Notes under the pieces: generated by a model
Seen by the model: only the letters and a program-made list of their open reading frames with translations
The model's database searches: none
What the model was told of the DNA's origin: nothing
Source: Phocaeicola_A sp036804505
Lineage (GTDB): Bacteria; Bacteroidota; Bacteroidia; Bacteroidales; Bacteroidaceae
Reading direction: 5' to 3'
NCBI GenBank assembly: GCA_036804505.1
Contig: DAIRSI010000014.1
Span: 1-64,000 of the forward strand
DNA: 64,000 nt
Made by a program: the position numbers and the translations under genes
Shown: positions 8,060 through 17,203 of the stretch, in pieces
How the letters are laid out: each line of letters starts with the position of its first letter
Position numbering within the stretch: the first letter of the stretch is position 1

Positions 8060-9595
8060 TTATTCTTGTGATAAATCTACTGCAAAGTTTCCTCGTTTAC
8101 CGCTTGGGAACATGCCTACTAGGAAGAGTACCTGATCCGGTGATTTTGTAGCCGATTTCATGACGGTTTCCAAATCACTTACTTTTCTCATTTCCTGACC
8201 GTTGGCTTTCAAGATGATGAATCCCTTGCGTATGCCTGCATCCTGCATCTTGCCGTTGGTAACTCCGCTTACCTGAATACCGTATTGGAGATTCAGCTGT
8301 TTCTTCAATTCTGCAGGTATTTCGCGGAATGCTGCACCCAGAATTTCCATTCCTTCATCTTTTACGACCTTGGTGTTGCCTTGTTCGTTTTTCAATGTCA
8401 TAGTGACTTCCTGTTCCTTCTTGTTGCGGATGTACTTGACTGTTACTTTGTCACCGGGACGGAATTTAGCCAATGTTTCCTGTAATTGAGACATCTTACT
8501 GATTTTCTTTCCGTTGATACCTGTTATGACATCATCTTTCTTTAACCCTGCAGCTGATGCAGAACCACCTTCTACAACTTCGGATACATAGACACCTTCC
8601 GTTACACCCAAATCATCCATCTTCTTCTTCCATTCATCGTTCATATTGGTATTGGCTACATCGCCACCCTTGATGCCCAGAAGTGCCCTCTGAACGGTTC
8701 CGTATTGTTTCAGGTCGGCAATGACTTTTGTCATGATGCTTGTTGGAATGGCAAATCCATATCCTGCATAAGCTCCCGTTGGTGAAGATAATACAGCATT
8801 GATACCAACTAGTTCGCCTCTGGCATTGACAAGTGCGCCTCCACTGTTACCTTGATTGATGGCTGCATCGGTCTGGATAAATGATTCGACTCCGCCGTTA
8901 TAGACTCCCAGTGTACGTGCCTTTGCACTAACGATGCCTGCTGTGACTGTTGAAGTAAGATTGAACGGGTTGCCTACAGCCAATACCCATTCACCGACTT
9001 TCAATGCATCAGAATCACCTACCGGAACTGTCGGGAAATCATCTCCTTCAATTTTTACCAAGGCAAGGTCCGTACTTGCATCGGTTCCTATAATACGTCC
9101 TTTAAAAGTGCGGTTGTCATTCAGTGTTACTGTTATTTCATCCGCATCAGCAACCACATGGTTGTTTGTTACGATATATCCGTCTTTGGAAATGATGACA
9201 CCAGAACCGAACCCTTCTTGCTTAGGAGTCTGGACCTGGCGTTTTTGTCCTTGTCCCTGGCCCCTGTCACCGAAACCGAAAATATCACCGAAGAAATCAT
9301 CGAACGGATTTCCCATAACATCCATGGTTTGTACCTTGCTGTTTTGTGTAGCTTTGATGTGAACGACAGCATGTACCGAATTTTCGGCGGCTACAGTCAG
9401 ATCCACTGGCTGGGGTGCACTAGCATAGGACGCAAGCATGTTCTTTGGATTCTGCTGAAACATCTCATTGAATTCATTTTGCTGTTTGTTCCTGTTATTT
9501 ACAGACTGAACCAAAGAGATGGCTCCAACAGTTGTACCTGAACTAAGGAGGGCTACACAAGCCACTCCAAGAAACATTTTAGTTGTCTTTTTCAT
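8060..9595 (-). CDS. degP: DegP/HtrA family periplasmic serine protease
   Basis: This is a 511-residue Do-type protease. The N-terminus is a signal or anchor sequence (residues 8-30). The trypsin-like domain carries the triad His146 (TNNHVV), Asp176 (STDLALV) and Ser251 (GNSGGALV). Two PDZ domains follow, at about 290-395 and 410-505. A Gly/Gln-rich linker precedes the protease core (DRGQGQGQKRQ, about 110-120), in the place of the regulatory LA loop. Members of this family act as periplasmic protease/chaperones for misfolded envelope proteins under heat or oxidative stress. The gene is monocistronic, with its own -7 box and terminator. Confidence 0.95.
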   Translation of the reverse strand: MKKTTKMFLGVACVALLSSGTTVGAISLVQSVNNRNKQQNEFNEMFQQNPKNMLASYASAPQPVDLTVAAENSVHAVVHIKATQNSKVQTMDVMGNPFDDFFGDIFGFGDRGQGQGQKRQVQTPKQEGFGSGVIISKDGYIVTNNHVVADADEITVTLNDNRTFKGRIIGTDASTDLALVKIEGDDFPTVPVGDSDALKVGEWVLAVGNPFNLTSTVTAGIVSAKARTLGVYNGGVESFIQTDAAINQGNSGGALVNARGELVGINAVLSSPTGAYAGYGFAIPTSIMTKVIADLKQYGTVQRALLGIKGGDVANTNMNDEWKKKMDDLGVTEGVYVSEVVEGGSASAAGLKKDDVITGINGKKISKMSQLQETLAKFRPGDKVTVKYIRNKKEQEVTMTLKNEQGNTKVVKDEGMEILGAAFREIPAELKKQLNLQYGIQVSGVTNGKMQDAGIRKGFIILKANGQEMRKVSDLETVMKSATKSPDQVLFLVGMFPSGKRGNFAVDLSQE

Positions 9596-9650
9596 AACTA
9601 TATTTTTTTATTTCGTTAATTCAAAACTTTACTTTAACATTTTCAGAGGC

Positions 9651-9658
9651 CAAATATA
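9651..9658 (-). promoter_or_regulatory. -7 box for htrA
   Basis: The minus strand reads TATATTTG. The predicted start is near 9644, leaving a 49-base leader before the ATG at 9595. Confidence 0.55.
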
Positions 9659-9800
9659 AAGACAAAAAAAGTACACTTGGCTGCTTTCATGTTCTTTTTT
9701 GCTATCTTTTAACAAAGGAATCCAGCACATTAACAGCAGTTAAGTATGGAAAGATTGAAATTTGCATTCGTTATCAATCAATAAATAGAAAATAAAATCT

Positions 9801-9808
9801 TATCTTTG
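9801..9808 (+). promoter_or_regulatory. -7 box for rnpB
   Basis: TATCTTTG matches TAnnTTTG. It ends seven bases before the first base of helix P1 of the RNase P RNA. That fixes the box-to-start distance used for the other promoters in this window. Confidence 0.8.
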
Positions 9809-9814
9809 CAGCGG

Positions 9815-10170
9815 AAAACAGTCGACCGGCTTATCGCTGGCATGCAAATGCGAGAGGAAAGTCCGGGCAGCATAGAGCATCCTACTTCCTAACTGAAAGC
9901 TGTCTGCGAAGGCGGAGTCATGTAGAAGAAAATAACCGCCGCTCTCTCGGGGGTGGTAAGGGTGAGAAGGTGAGGTAAGAGCTCACCGGCCGGATGGTGA
10001 CATTCGGGCCGTACATCTTAGGAGCTGTAAGGTTATGTATACCGACGTTACGAGGACTGCTCGTCCCAGTTGGAGGGTGAACCGCTAAAGCACTTTGGTG
10101 ACAAGGTGATTAGATAAATGATGAGCACGTATTTATACGGACAGAACCCGGCTTACAGGTTGACTGTTTT
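9815..10170 (+). ncRNA. rnpB: RNase P RNA (bacterial)
   Basis: This is the catalytic RNA that matures tRNA 5' ends. The conserved 5' core GAGAGGAAAGTCCGGGCA lies at about 9850-9867. The 3' partner ACAGAACCCGGCTTA is at 10141-10155. Helix P1 closes the molecule: AAACAGTCGACC near 9816-9827 pairs with GGTTGACTGTTT at 10158-10169. The length, about 355 nt, is normal for the family. An eight-T run at 10167-10174 ends transcription. The next gene begins within a few bases of that T-run, so read-through could feed it. Confidence 0.97.
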
Positions 10171-10184
10171 TTTATTTGAAATGT

Positions 10185-11534
10185 ATGGATTCAGGCTATA
10201 TGGGTAAAGAAAAGAAGAAAACACAGAAAGTGAAAAAGGCCGTTAATTTCATTAAAGATGACATTTGGCGCATTACCGATGACGAAGTCAGCGGTGCACG
10301 TTATTATTATTATAATATCATCAAGATTATTACACTTTCCACCAAGCATTTTGTGAAGGACCGTATGGTGAACAAGGCTTCTGCCCTCACCTATAGCACA
10401 TTGTTGAGTGTGGTTCCTATTCTTGCCTTGTTGTTTGCCATTGCCCGTGGATTCGGTTTCAGCAATATCATGGAGACACAATTGCGCACCACCATGAGCG
10501 GGCAGTCTTCCACCCTCACCACGATCCTTCCTTTCATAGATTCCTACTTGCAAAATACCAAGCAGGGTGTTTTTATCGGAGTGGGTCTTGTGCTTTTGTT
10601 GTGGACGGTCCTGAATCTTACGAATAATATAGAGAAAACCTTCAACCAGATTTGGCAAGTAAAGAAACCGCGCAGTCCATTTCGCAAACTGACGGATTAT
10701 TTTGCTATATTTTTGCTTCTTCCGATATTGATTGTAGTGAGCGGAGGCTTATCCATATTTATGTCGACAATGCTCAAAAGCATGAAGGATTTTCAATTAA
10801 TGGCTTCCTTTACCAAATTCATGATTCAGCTGATCCCATATGCTTATACAGGGCTGATGTTTACAGCTCTTTATATATTCATGCCCAATACCAAAGTGAA
10901 ATTCAAGAATGCTGTAGTACCCGGATTTGTTGCCGGAGCTGCATTCCAGGCTTTACAGTTGTTCTACATCTTCAGCCAGTTATGGGTGAGTCGGTATAAT
11001 GCAATTTACGGTAGTTTTGCTGCAATTCCTTTGTTCCTGTTGTGGACGCAGATTTCCTGGAGTATTTGTCTTTATGGAGCGGAATTAAGTTATGCTACGC
11101 AGAACGTCAGAAATTACAGCTTTGCAAAAGACATCGAACATGTAACCCGACGCTATCACGATTTCCTTTGTCTATTGATTATGTCATTGATATGTAAACG
11201 GTTTGCCAAGGGAGAAAAGCCATACGATGCGGATGAACTTGCAAAAGAAAACCACATACCGTTTCGGCTGACCAATGAAATACTGTATGATTTGCAAGAC
11301 TTGAAGATGGTTCTGGCAATTACACAAGACGAGAAGAGTGATTCTGTAATTTATGTTCCGGCCGAGGATATTAACAGAATGAGCGTGAGTATGCTGCTGA
11401 ATCGTTTGGATCTATACGGATCCGAAGATTTTAAGATTGACGAAAGCCATACAAGTCATCAGTGGGAAGTGCTTGAAAAGGCCCGCGCTGAATATTATTC
11501 CAACGCGGACAAGGTTTTATTGAAAGATCTTTAG
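10185..11534 (+). CDS. YihY/BrkB family inner-membrane protein
   Basis: This encodes about 449 residues from the ATG at 10185; another ATG at 10200 (MGKEKKK) is equally plausible. The N-terminus is basic and cytoplasmic. About six transmembrane segments span roughly residues 60-310, with the family-typical KASALTYSTLLSVVPILALLF at the first helix. A soluble C-terminal domain of about 130 residues follows, probably winged-helix-like. The family was once misnamed RNase BN; its true role, possibly transport, is not settled. It starts right after the rnpB T-run. It converges with riboflavin synthase with no spacer. Confidence 0.88.
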   Translation: MDSGYMGKEKKKTQKVKKAVNFIKDDIWRITDDEVSGARYYYYNIIKIITLSTKHFVKDRMVNKASALTYSTLLSVVPILALLFAIARGFGFSNIMETQLRTTMSGQSSTLTTILPFIDSYLQNTKQGVFIGVGLVLLLWTVLNLTNNIEKTFNQIWQVKKPRSPFRKLTDYFAIFLLLPILIVVSGGLSIFMSTMLKSMKDFQLMASFTKFMIQLIPYAYTGLMFTALYIFMPNTKVKFKNAVVPGFVAGAAFQALQLFYIFSQLWVSRYNAIYGSFAAIPLFLLWTQISWSICLYGAELSYATQNVRNYSFAKDIEHVTRRYHDFLCLLIMSLICKRFAKGEKPYDADELAKENHIPFRLTNEILYDLQDLKMVLAITQDEKSDSVIYVPAEDINRMSVSMLLNRLDLYGSEDFKIDESHTSHQWEVLEKARAEYYSNADKVLLKDL

Positions 11535-12137
11535 TTACTTATATTGTATCAGACGGCTGATATATTTTCCTAGAATATCAAATTCCAGGTTGACGATGCT
11601 GCCGGGGTTGATGAGGTGAAAATTCGTATGGTCGTACGTATAGGGAATTATACATACCTGGAATGTGTCTTCTGTTGGATTGCAGACTGTCAGGCTTACC
11701 CCGTTTACCGAAACAGAGCCTTTGTCGACTGTAATGTATCCGTTGCTTGCCAATTCCTTGTCAGTCTTGTATTTGAAAGTAAATCTCCAACTTCCTTCTT
11801 CATTTTCCTTCCTTATGCATTCGGCAGTTTCATCTACATGTCCTTGCACAATGTGACCGTCTAAGCGTCCGTTCATCAGCATGGAGCGCTCAATGTTGAC
11901 TTCATCTCCCACATTTAAATATCCCAGATTGGAACGTTCTATCGTTTCGCGCATGGCTGTTACCGTATAGGTTTCACCGGCTATCTTTACAACCGTGAGA
12001 CATACGCCATTGTGAGAGATACTCTGATCCACTTTTAATTCATTGACAAACGAGCATTTGAGTGTCAAATGGATGTTGTCCTTTTCTTTTTCGATTGCTA
12101 CCACGGTAGCGGCTTCTTCTATAATTCCTGAGAACAT
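11535..12137 (-). CDS. ribE: Riboflavin synthase, alpha subunit
   Basis: This encodes 200 residues, the standard length. The enzyme dismutates two molecules of 6,7-dimethyl-8-ribityllumazine into riboflavin and the pyrimidine that is recycled, the last step of riboflavin synthesis. The start is set by the invariant N-terminus MFSGIIEE; the upstream extension of the frame has no family match and contains the small RNA terminator. Two tandem lumazine-binding beta barrels are visible: the first has CLTVVKI and the linker GHIVQGHVDETAE, the second SVNGVSLTV. It is a single gene here, without the other rib genes. No FMN riboswitch was seen upstream. Confidence 0.96.
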   Translation of the reverse strand: MFSGIIEEAATVVAIEKEKDNIHLTLKCSFVNELKVDQSISHNGVCLTVVKIAGETYTVTAMRETIERSNLGYLNVGDEVNIERSMLMNGRLDGHIVQGHVDETAECIRKENEEGSWRFTFKYKTDKELASNGYITVDKGSVSVNGVSLTVCNPTEDTFQVCIIPYTYDHTNFHLINPGSIVNLEFDILGKYISRLIQYK

Positions 12138-12163
12138 AATTAAAATGGTTTTAATTTGGATGG

Positions 12164-12171
12164 CAAAAATA
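12164..12171 (-). promoter_or_regulatory. -7 box for riboflavin synthase
   Basis: The minus strand reads TATTTTTG. The predicted start is about 12157, a 20-base leader. It lies downstream of the small RNA terminator, so ribE does not depend on read-through. Confidence 0.55.
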
Positions 12172-12205
12172 GAAATAAAATTTGAGATTCCAGAGAAAAG
12201 GGCAT

Positions 12206-12266
12206 AAAAAAAGGGCTCCGCTGAGCCCAACCTTTTGTTAACCTTAAATCTAATACTATGAAAAAC
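12206..12266 (-). ncRNA. Candidate small RNA with own promoter and terminator
   Basis: On the minus strand a near-consensus promoter (12303-12273) is followed seven bases later by a stretch beginning GTTTTTCATAGTATTAGATT. After about 38 bases comes the perfect hairpin GGGCTC-AGCG-GAGCCC (12228-12213), then seven Ts (12212-12206). The transcript would be about 61 nt. No reading frame of useful length fits. The promoter-to-terminator design resembles short Bacteroidales RNAs such as the Bacteroidales-1 motif; I recall similar 5' sequences in other Bacteroides spacers but cannot verify that here. It lies between ribE and the export operon and may be independent of both. Confidence 0.65.
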
Positions 12267-12272
12267 ACATTG

Positions 12273-12303
12273 CAAATGTACGGACAATTTTCTTATGTCC
12301 AAA
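12273..12303 (-). promoter_or_regulatory. Consensus promoter of the small RNA
   Basis: The minus strand reads TTTG (12303-12300), 19 bases, then TACATTTG (12280-12273). Both Bacteroidetes elements match with ideal spacing. No protein gene starts behind it before the terminator at 12206. Confidence 0.75.
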
Positions 12304-12439
12304 CAATTGAGGTGATATTCTCTTTTATCTAACATCATTTAATAAATTCACATTTAACATTCACAAAAAATTAACATTTCAAGAATCATCGACAAAAAAC
12401 GGAACTCTATCTATTTAAAGGGTTTGAATTTATATTTTA

Positions 12440-12471
12440 TTTGCAATGTGAAAAAAGCCAATCTATTTTTG
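12440..12471 (+). promoter_or_regulatory. Promoter of the TolC/MacAB-like operon
   Basis: TTTG (12440-12443), 20 bases, then TATTTTTG (12464-12471). The predicted start is about 12478, only four bases before the first ATG (12482) and 25 bases before the second in-frame ATG (12503). Confidence 0.7.
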
Positions 12472-12481
12472 TACCGTTGAA

Positions 12482-13855
12482 ATGAAGAAAAAAGTATATT
12501 ATATGAAACATCGGTTGATTATTTTGGCGGCGCTAATATTGATTGGCGGATCGCTGCAGGCGCAAACGAAGCAATGGAGCTTGCAAGATTGTCTGGATTA
12601 TGCTTTAAAGAATAATATCCAGTTACAGAAAAGCAAAGTCTCCCTGGAAAGCAGTAAAGTTGATGTGAAGAGTGCAAAAGCGGCTCTTTTTCCTTCTTTG
12701 TCGTTTAGTACATCACAAGGGGTTACTCATACTCCATGGTCGGAATCATCATCTTTCATAAATGAAAGCGGAGGAACTATGACTTCAACAAGCACGAGTG
12801 ATAAGGTGACAGCCAACGGCTCGTATGGATTGAATGCTTCATGGACTTTATGGAACGGCAATCAGAACCGCAATAATCTGAAACAGCAAAAACTGAACGA
12901 GCAAGTTGCTCAACTTAGTACAGAACAAACTGCGAACAGCATTCAGGAAGAGATTGCTCAAGATTATGTACAAATTCTTTATGAAGTGGAAGAAATTAAA
13001 ATAGCCCAAAGTGCTTTGACCTTGAGCAAGACACAGCGTGACCGAGGTGCCGAAATGGTTAAGACGGGAAGTTTGGCCAAAGCTGATTTGGCACAGCTGG
13101 AAGCACAGGTGACGCAGGATCAGTACACTTTGGTCAATGCACAGTCTTTACTTGCAAGTTATAAATTGAAACTCAAACAATTACTTGAAATAGACGGAGG
13201 ACAGAGCTTTGATGTTACAATTCCCGATGTGAACGACAACCAGGTACTTGCATCTATTCCTACTCTTAATGACGTTTATCAAAGTTCTCTGGTCATTCGT
13301 CCGGAAATAAAGAGCGGACAGATAAGTATTGACAATGCATCTCTTGCCATCAAGACGGCTAAAGGCGGTTACTACCCTACTCTTAGTTTGTCGGCAGGAT
13401 TGGGAAGCAGTGATGGTACAGCCCTCAGCGGCTCTCTTTATAATCAGTTGAAGCATAATTTCAATAGTTCGGTAAGTCTAAATGTGAGTCTTCCAATCTT
13501 TGATAACAGAAAGAATAAGAGCAACGTGGAAAAAGCAAAACTTAATTATATAACCAGTCAGCTGGACTTGCAGAGTACACAAAAAACTTTGTATAGCACC
13601 ATTGAAGGATATTGGCAGGATGCAACGACTTCACAGATGAAGTATATAGCTGCCAAAGCTAATGTGGAAAGCATGCAAACCAGTTATGATTTGGTTTCAG
13701 AACAGTTTCGTGTGGGCTTGAAAAACGTGGTCGACATGCTTACCGGCAAAAACAATCTGCTGAGCGCTCAGCAAAGCATGCTGCAAAGTAAATATACCTC
13801 TTTGTTGAATCTCACGCTTTTGAGATTCTATCAGGGTGATAAGATTAGTATCTAA
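12482..13855 (+). CDS. TolC-family outer-membrane efflux protein
   Basis: This encodes 457 residues, normal for TolC. A signal peptide ends at LQAQ; the second ATG (12503, MKHRLIILAAL) gives the more usual N-terminus. Because transcription is predicted to start near 12478, the first ATG would be almost leaderless. Two repeats of long coiled-coil helices and beta strands, typical of the trimeric outer-membrane channel, span about 30-240 and 250-455; the first opens with WSLQDCLDYALKNN. It forms the exit duct of the tripartite exporter whose adaptor and ABC subunits follow, with a 32-base gap to the adaptor gene. Confidence 0.93.
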   Translation: MKKKVYYMKHRLIILAALILIGGSLQAQTKQWSLQDCLDYALKNNIQLQKSKVSLESSKVDVKSAKAALFPSLSFSTSQGVTHTPWSESSSFINESGGTMTSTSTSDKVTANGSYGLNASWTLWNGNQNRNNLKQQKLNEQVAQLSTEQTANSIQEEIAQDYVQILYEVEEIKIAQSALTLSKTQRDRGAEMVKTGSLAKADLAQLEAQVTQDQYTLVNAQSLLASYKLKLKQLLEIDGGQSFDVTIPDVNDNQVLASIPTLNDVYQSSLVIRPEIKSGQISIDNASLAIKTAKGGYYPTLSLSAGLGSSDGTALSGSLYNQLKHNFNSSVSLNVSLPIFDNRKNKSNVEKAKLNYITSQLDLQSTQKTLYSTIEGYWQDATTSQMKYIAAKANVESMQTSYDLVSEQFRVGLKNVVDMLTGKNNLLSAQQSMLQSKYTSLLNLTLLRFYQGDKISI

Positions 13856-13887
13856 TACGTTGAACAATAATATAAAATTTAAGAGAT

Positions 13888-15078
13888 ATGACTAGAAAGA
13901 AAAAAAGAAACATCATCATCGGTACCATTGTACTGGTTGTGATTGTGGTCGTATGGCCATTCATTGGCAGTGGTGACAAAAAGAAAGAAGTCAGTTATGT
14001 GACGACAACTGTTTCCCGCGATACCATTCGGAACAGTGTGACGGCTACAGGCAGTATAGAACCTGTCACGGAAGTAGAAGTCGGTACTCAGGTTTCCGGT
14101 ATTGTAAGCAAACTATATGTTGATTATAACAGCGTGGTAAAAAAAGGCCAGGTTATAGCAGAGTTGGATAAAACCAATCTGGAAAGCGAATTAAATAATG
14201 CGAAGGCCAATCTTACAAGTGCAAAAAGCAAGCTGAATTACGAAACAGCCAATTACAAACGCTATAAGACATTGTTCGACAAGGGCTTGGTCAGTACCAA
14301 CGATTATCAGTCGGCTTTGCTTACTTACCAGCAGGCTCAGGAAAGCTACAACAGCCAGAAAGAAAGTGTAAAGAAAGCACAGACCAATTTGGGTTATGCT
14401 ACGATTACTTCTCCAATCGACGGCGTTGTATTAAGTAAATCGGTGGAGGAAGGACAGACGGTGGCTGCCAGTTTCAGTACCCCTACTCTATTTACCATTG
14501 CAAGGGACTTGACAGACATGCGTGTAGTTGCAGATGTTGATGAAGCTGATATAGGCGAGGTTGCAGTCGGTCAGAAAGTGTCATTTACCGTTGATGCTTA
14601 TCCTAATGACACCTTTAGCGGACAGGTTACACAGGTTCGCCAGGAAGCTAAGACGGAAAGTAATGTGGTTACCTATGAGGTCGTTATCAGTGCTCCTAAT
14701 AAGGATTTGAAGCTGAAACCGGGACTGACGGCAAGCATTACCATTCATACCCTTGATCGCACGGATGTTCTCAGTGTAAAGTCGAAGGCTTTACGTTTTA
14801 CTCCTACACAGGATGTAGTTGGGAAAATGGTAAGGATCCAGGATAGCAATGGAAAGAACAAATTATGGACTAAGGAAGGGAACAAACTTGTGGCACATAC
14901 CGTTACAATTGGTGTGAGCGATGGCGTACGTACGGAAATTCTTAGTGGAATACCGGAAGGTAAGGAAGTGATTCAGTCGGTAACGGATGTCAAACAAGAC
15001 GAATCTAATGCCGAGAATCAGGAAAGTAATCCTTTCATGCCGGGTCCGCGCGGAAAGAATAATAAAAACAAAAAGTAA
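13888..15078 (+). CDS. MacA-like periplasmic adaptor subunit
   Basis: This is a 396-residue HlyD/MacA-type membrane fusion protein. One N-terminal membrane anchor (residues about 6-26) is followed by the barrel-sandwich hybrid (VGTQVSGIVSKLYVD, about 66-80), a coiled-coil hairpin rich in Ala/Lys/Gln (about 95-165), the return lipoyl half (ATITSPIDGVVLSKSV), and beta-barrel and membrane-proximal domains. The last 25 residues are a charged Asn/Lys tail. It bridges the inner-membrane ABC transporter and the TolC channel. The ATPase gene starts four bases after its stop, so translation is probably coupled. Confidence 0.93.
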   Translation: MTRKKKRNIIIGTIVLVVIVVVWPFIGSGDKKKEVSYVTTTVSRDTIRNSVTATGSIEPVTEVEVGTQVSGIVSKLYVDYNSVVKKGQVIAELDKTNLESELNNAKANLTSAKSKLNYETANYKRYKTLFDKGLVSTNDYQSALLTYQQAQESYNSQKESVKKAQTNLGYATITSPIDGVVLSKSVEEGQTVAASFSTPTLFTIARDLTDMRVVADVDEADIGEVAVGQKVSFTVDAYPNDTFSGQVTQVRQEAKTESNVVTYEVVISAPNKDLKLKPGLTASITIHTLDRTDVLSVKSKALRFTPTQDVVGKMVRIQDSNGKNKLWTKEGNKLVAHTVTIGVSDGVRTEILSGIPEGKEVIQSVTDVKQDESNAENQESNPFMPGPRGKNNKNKK

Positions 15079-15082
15079 ATTC

Positions 15083-15844
15083 ATGGAAGACTATACAAAT
15101 AATAAGGTTATCATTGAATTGAATGATGTTCACAGGATATTCAAGGTTGGCGATGAAATTGTAAAGGCTTTGAACGGGGTTTCTTTCAAGGTCCATGAAG
15201 GTGAATTCGTTACCATAATGGGAACTTCAGGTTCAGGAAAATCAACCTTGTTGAATCAATTGGGATGTCTGGACACGCCCTCCAGTGGCGAATATTATTT
15301 GGACGGTACCAGTGTCCGAACCATGAGTCGTAGAGCCCGTGCCGTACTGCGTAACCGAAAAATCGGCTTCGTGTTCCAAAGCTACAATCTGTTGCCTAAG
15401 ACAACAGCTGTAGAGAATGTTGAACTACCCTTGATGTACAATCCGGAAGTATCAGCCAAGGAACGCAAGAAACGCGCCGTTGAAGCACTGGAACAGGTGG
15501 GCTTAGGCAGCAGACTTTACCATAAGTCTAATCAGATGTCCGGAGGTCAGATGCAGCGTGTGGCCATTGCGCGCGCACTTGTGAATGATCCGGCTGTGAT
15601 TCTTGCCGATGAGGCTACAGGAAATTTGGATACCCGTACCAGCTTCGAGATATTGGTTCTCTTTCAGAAGCTGCATGCCGAAGGAAGAACCATCATTTTC
15701 GTTACTCATAATCCGGAAATTGCCCAATACAGCAGTCGTAACATTGTGTTGCGTGATGGCAAGATCAGGGATGACGAGTTAAATCACAATATTCTGTCGG
15801 CACAGGAGGCTCTTGCCAAACTGCCGGTTTCACAGGATGATTAA
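15083..15844 (+). CDS. MacB-like ABC transporter ATPase
   Basis: This encodes 253 residues from the ATG at 15083; the frame is open further upstream but overlaps the adaptor gene. Walker A is GTSGSGKST, the Q loop lies in GFVFQSYNLLP, the signature is MSGGQMQRVAIARAL, Walker B is VILADEATGNLD and the switch histidine is in FVTHNPE. It belongs to the LolD/MacB class, which drives mechanotransmission rather than classic import. In this operon the ATPase and permease are separate proteins, unlike E. coli MacB where they are fused. Confidence 0.94.
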   Translation: MEDYTNNKVIIELNDVHRIFKVGDEIVKALNGVSFKVHEGEFVTIMGTSGSGKSTLLNQLGCLDTPSSGEYYLDGTSVRTMSRRARAVLRNRKIGFVFQSYNLLPKTTAVENVELPLMYNPEVSAKERKKRAVEALEQVGLGSRLYHKSNQMSGGQMQRVAIARALVNDPAVILADEATGNLDTRTSFEILVLFQKLHAEGRTIIFVTHNPEIAQYSSRNIVLRDGKIRDDELNHNILSAQEALAKLPVSQDD

Positions 15845-15859
15845 TGTGGAGGATTATTT

Positions 15860-17101
15860 ATGAACGGAACAAACCTTTTTAAAATAGCTTTGAGAGCCAT
15901 CTTTTCTAATAAGATGCGTTCATTTCTGACGGCACTTGGCATCATTATCGGTGTGGCTTCTGTGATTGCCATGCTGGCAATCGGACAAGGTTCCAAACGG
16001 AGTATCAAGAAACAAATCAGTGAAATGGGTTCCAATATGATCATGATTCAGCCGGGAGCTGACAAAGGTCCCGGTGGAGCCAGACAGGATGCAAGTAGTA
16101 TGCAGACATTGAAAATAGAGGATTTTGAACATATCCGTGACGAAGCCAAATATATTTCAGCCATCAGTCCTACGGTGAATTCTTCCGGACAGTTTGTCAA
16201 TGGCAACAACAATGCTCCCTCCACTCTTTATGGAGTGAATTTGGATTATCTCACTATCCGCCAGTTGAAAGTTGCCGACGGAGATATGTTTACAGACCAG
16301 GACATTAAGAATGCAGCTAAAGTATGTGTTGTTGGAAAAACGGTGGTTGAAAATCTTTTTCCTGATGGAAGTGATCCCGTTGGTCGTGTTATTCGTATCA
16401 AGAACATTCCTTTCAGAATAATCGGAGTGCTTGAATCAAAGGGAACGAACTCCATGGGTATGGATCAGGATGATCTGGCTCTTGCTCCCTATACTACTGT
16501 CATGAAAAGAATTCTCGCTCAAACCTATTTGGGAGGTATAAACTGTTCTGCTTTGACAGAAGATATTACTCCCAAAGCTATTGATGATATTACCGACATT
16601 CTGAGACGTGATCATAAGTTGAAAGATGCCACAGATACTACAGAAGCGGATGAGGATGATTTTACGATTCGCAGTCAGGAAGAAATATCCAGTATGATGA
16701 GTTCTACAATGAGTCTTCTTACTATCCTTTTAGGTAGTGTTGCCGGTATTTCTCTTATTGTTGGTGGTATCGGAATTATGAATATTATGTATGTTTCGGT
16801 TACAGAAAGGACCCGTGAAATCGGGCTTCGTATGTCTGTCGGCGCACGTGGCATTGATATCCTGAGTCAGTTTTTGATAGAAGCGGCTTTGCTGAGTGTT
16901 ACCGGTGGTATCATTGGCGTATTCTTTGGCGTTGGTGCGGCATATTTGATAAAGTTGGCAGCTAATATGCCAATATACATAGAAATGTGGAGTATCCTTC
17001 TGAGCTTTGGCGTGTGTACGTTCATCGGGGTATTCTTCGGATGGTACCCGGCCAAGAAAGCAGCCAATTTGGATCCTATCGAAGCCATTCGCTACGAATA
17101 G
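15860..17101 (+). CDS. MacB/FtsX-type ABC transporter permease
   Basis: This 413-residue protein has the MacB topology: one N-terminal helix (about 20-42, SFLTALGIIIGVASVIAMLAI), a large periplasmic domain (about 50-275), and three C-terminal helices (about 285-310, 335-360, 370-395). The cytoplasmic loop TERTREIGLRMSVGA is the coupling segment to the ATPase. The likely cargo is a peptide, antibiotic or lipid exported through the TolC partner; the exact substrate cannot be read. It is the last gene of the export operon; a hairpin follows. Confidence 0.93.
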   Translation: MNGTNLFKIALRAIFSNKMRSFLTALGIIIGVASVIAMLAIGQGSKRSIKKQISEMGSNMIMIQPGADKGPGGARQDASSMQTLKIEDFEHIRDEAKYISAISPTVNSSGQFVNGNNNAPSTLYGVNLDYLTIRQLKVADGDMFTDQDIKNAAKVCVVGKTVVENLFPDGSDPVGRVIRIKNIPFRIIGVLESKGTNSMGMDQDDLALAPYTTVMKRILAQTYLGGINCSALTEDITPKAIDDITDILRRDHKLKDATDTTEADEDDFTIRSQEEISSMMSSTMSLLTILLGSVAGISLIVGGIGIMNIMYVSVTERTREIGLRMSVGARGIDILSQFLIEAALLSVTGGIIGVFFGVGAAYLIKLAANMPIYIEMWSILLSFGVCTFIGVFFGWYPAKKAANLDPIEAIRYE

Positions 17102-17120
17102 TATTCTTTGTAAAAGAAAA

Positions 17121-17160
17121 AAAGGCCTCTTTTCAGATTTATTGTCGGAAAGAGGTCTTT
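17121..17160 (+). terminator. Hairpin after the export operon
   Basis: AAAGGCCTCTTT (17121-17132) pairs with AAAGAGGTCTTT (17149-17160) with one G-T pair and a 16-base loop. The T-tract that follows is short, so termination may be partial and the kinase gene downstream could still be co-expressed. Confidence 0.6.
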
Positions 17161-17203
17161 CTATTAAAAAAATAATTATATTCGAATCGAAAATAAAAAA
17201 GTT

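Noticed and set aside
10141..10200. tmRNA or other RNA gene in addition to rnpB
   Set aside because: The 3' part belongs to RNase P RNA: it pairs with the 5' end as helix P1 and contains the conserved ACAGAACCCGGCTTA core.
12138..12338. N-terminal extension of riboflavin synthase
   Set aside because: The family starts with MFSGI. The extra codons overlap the small RNA terminator and have no match to the enzyme.
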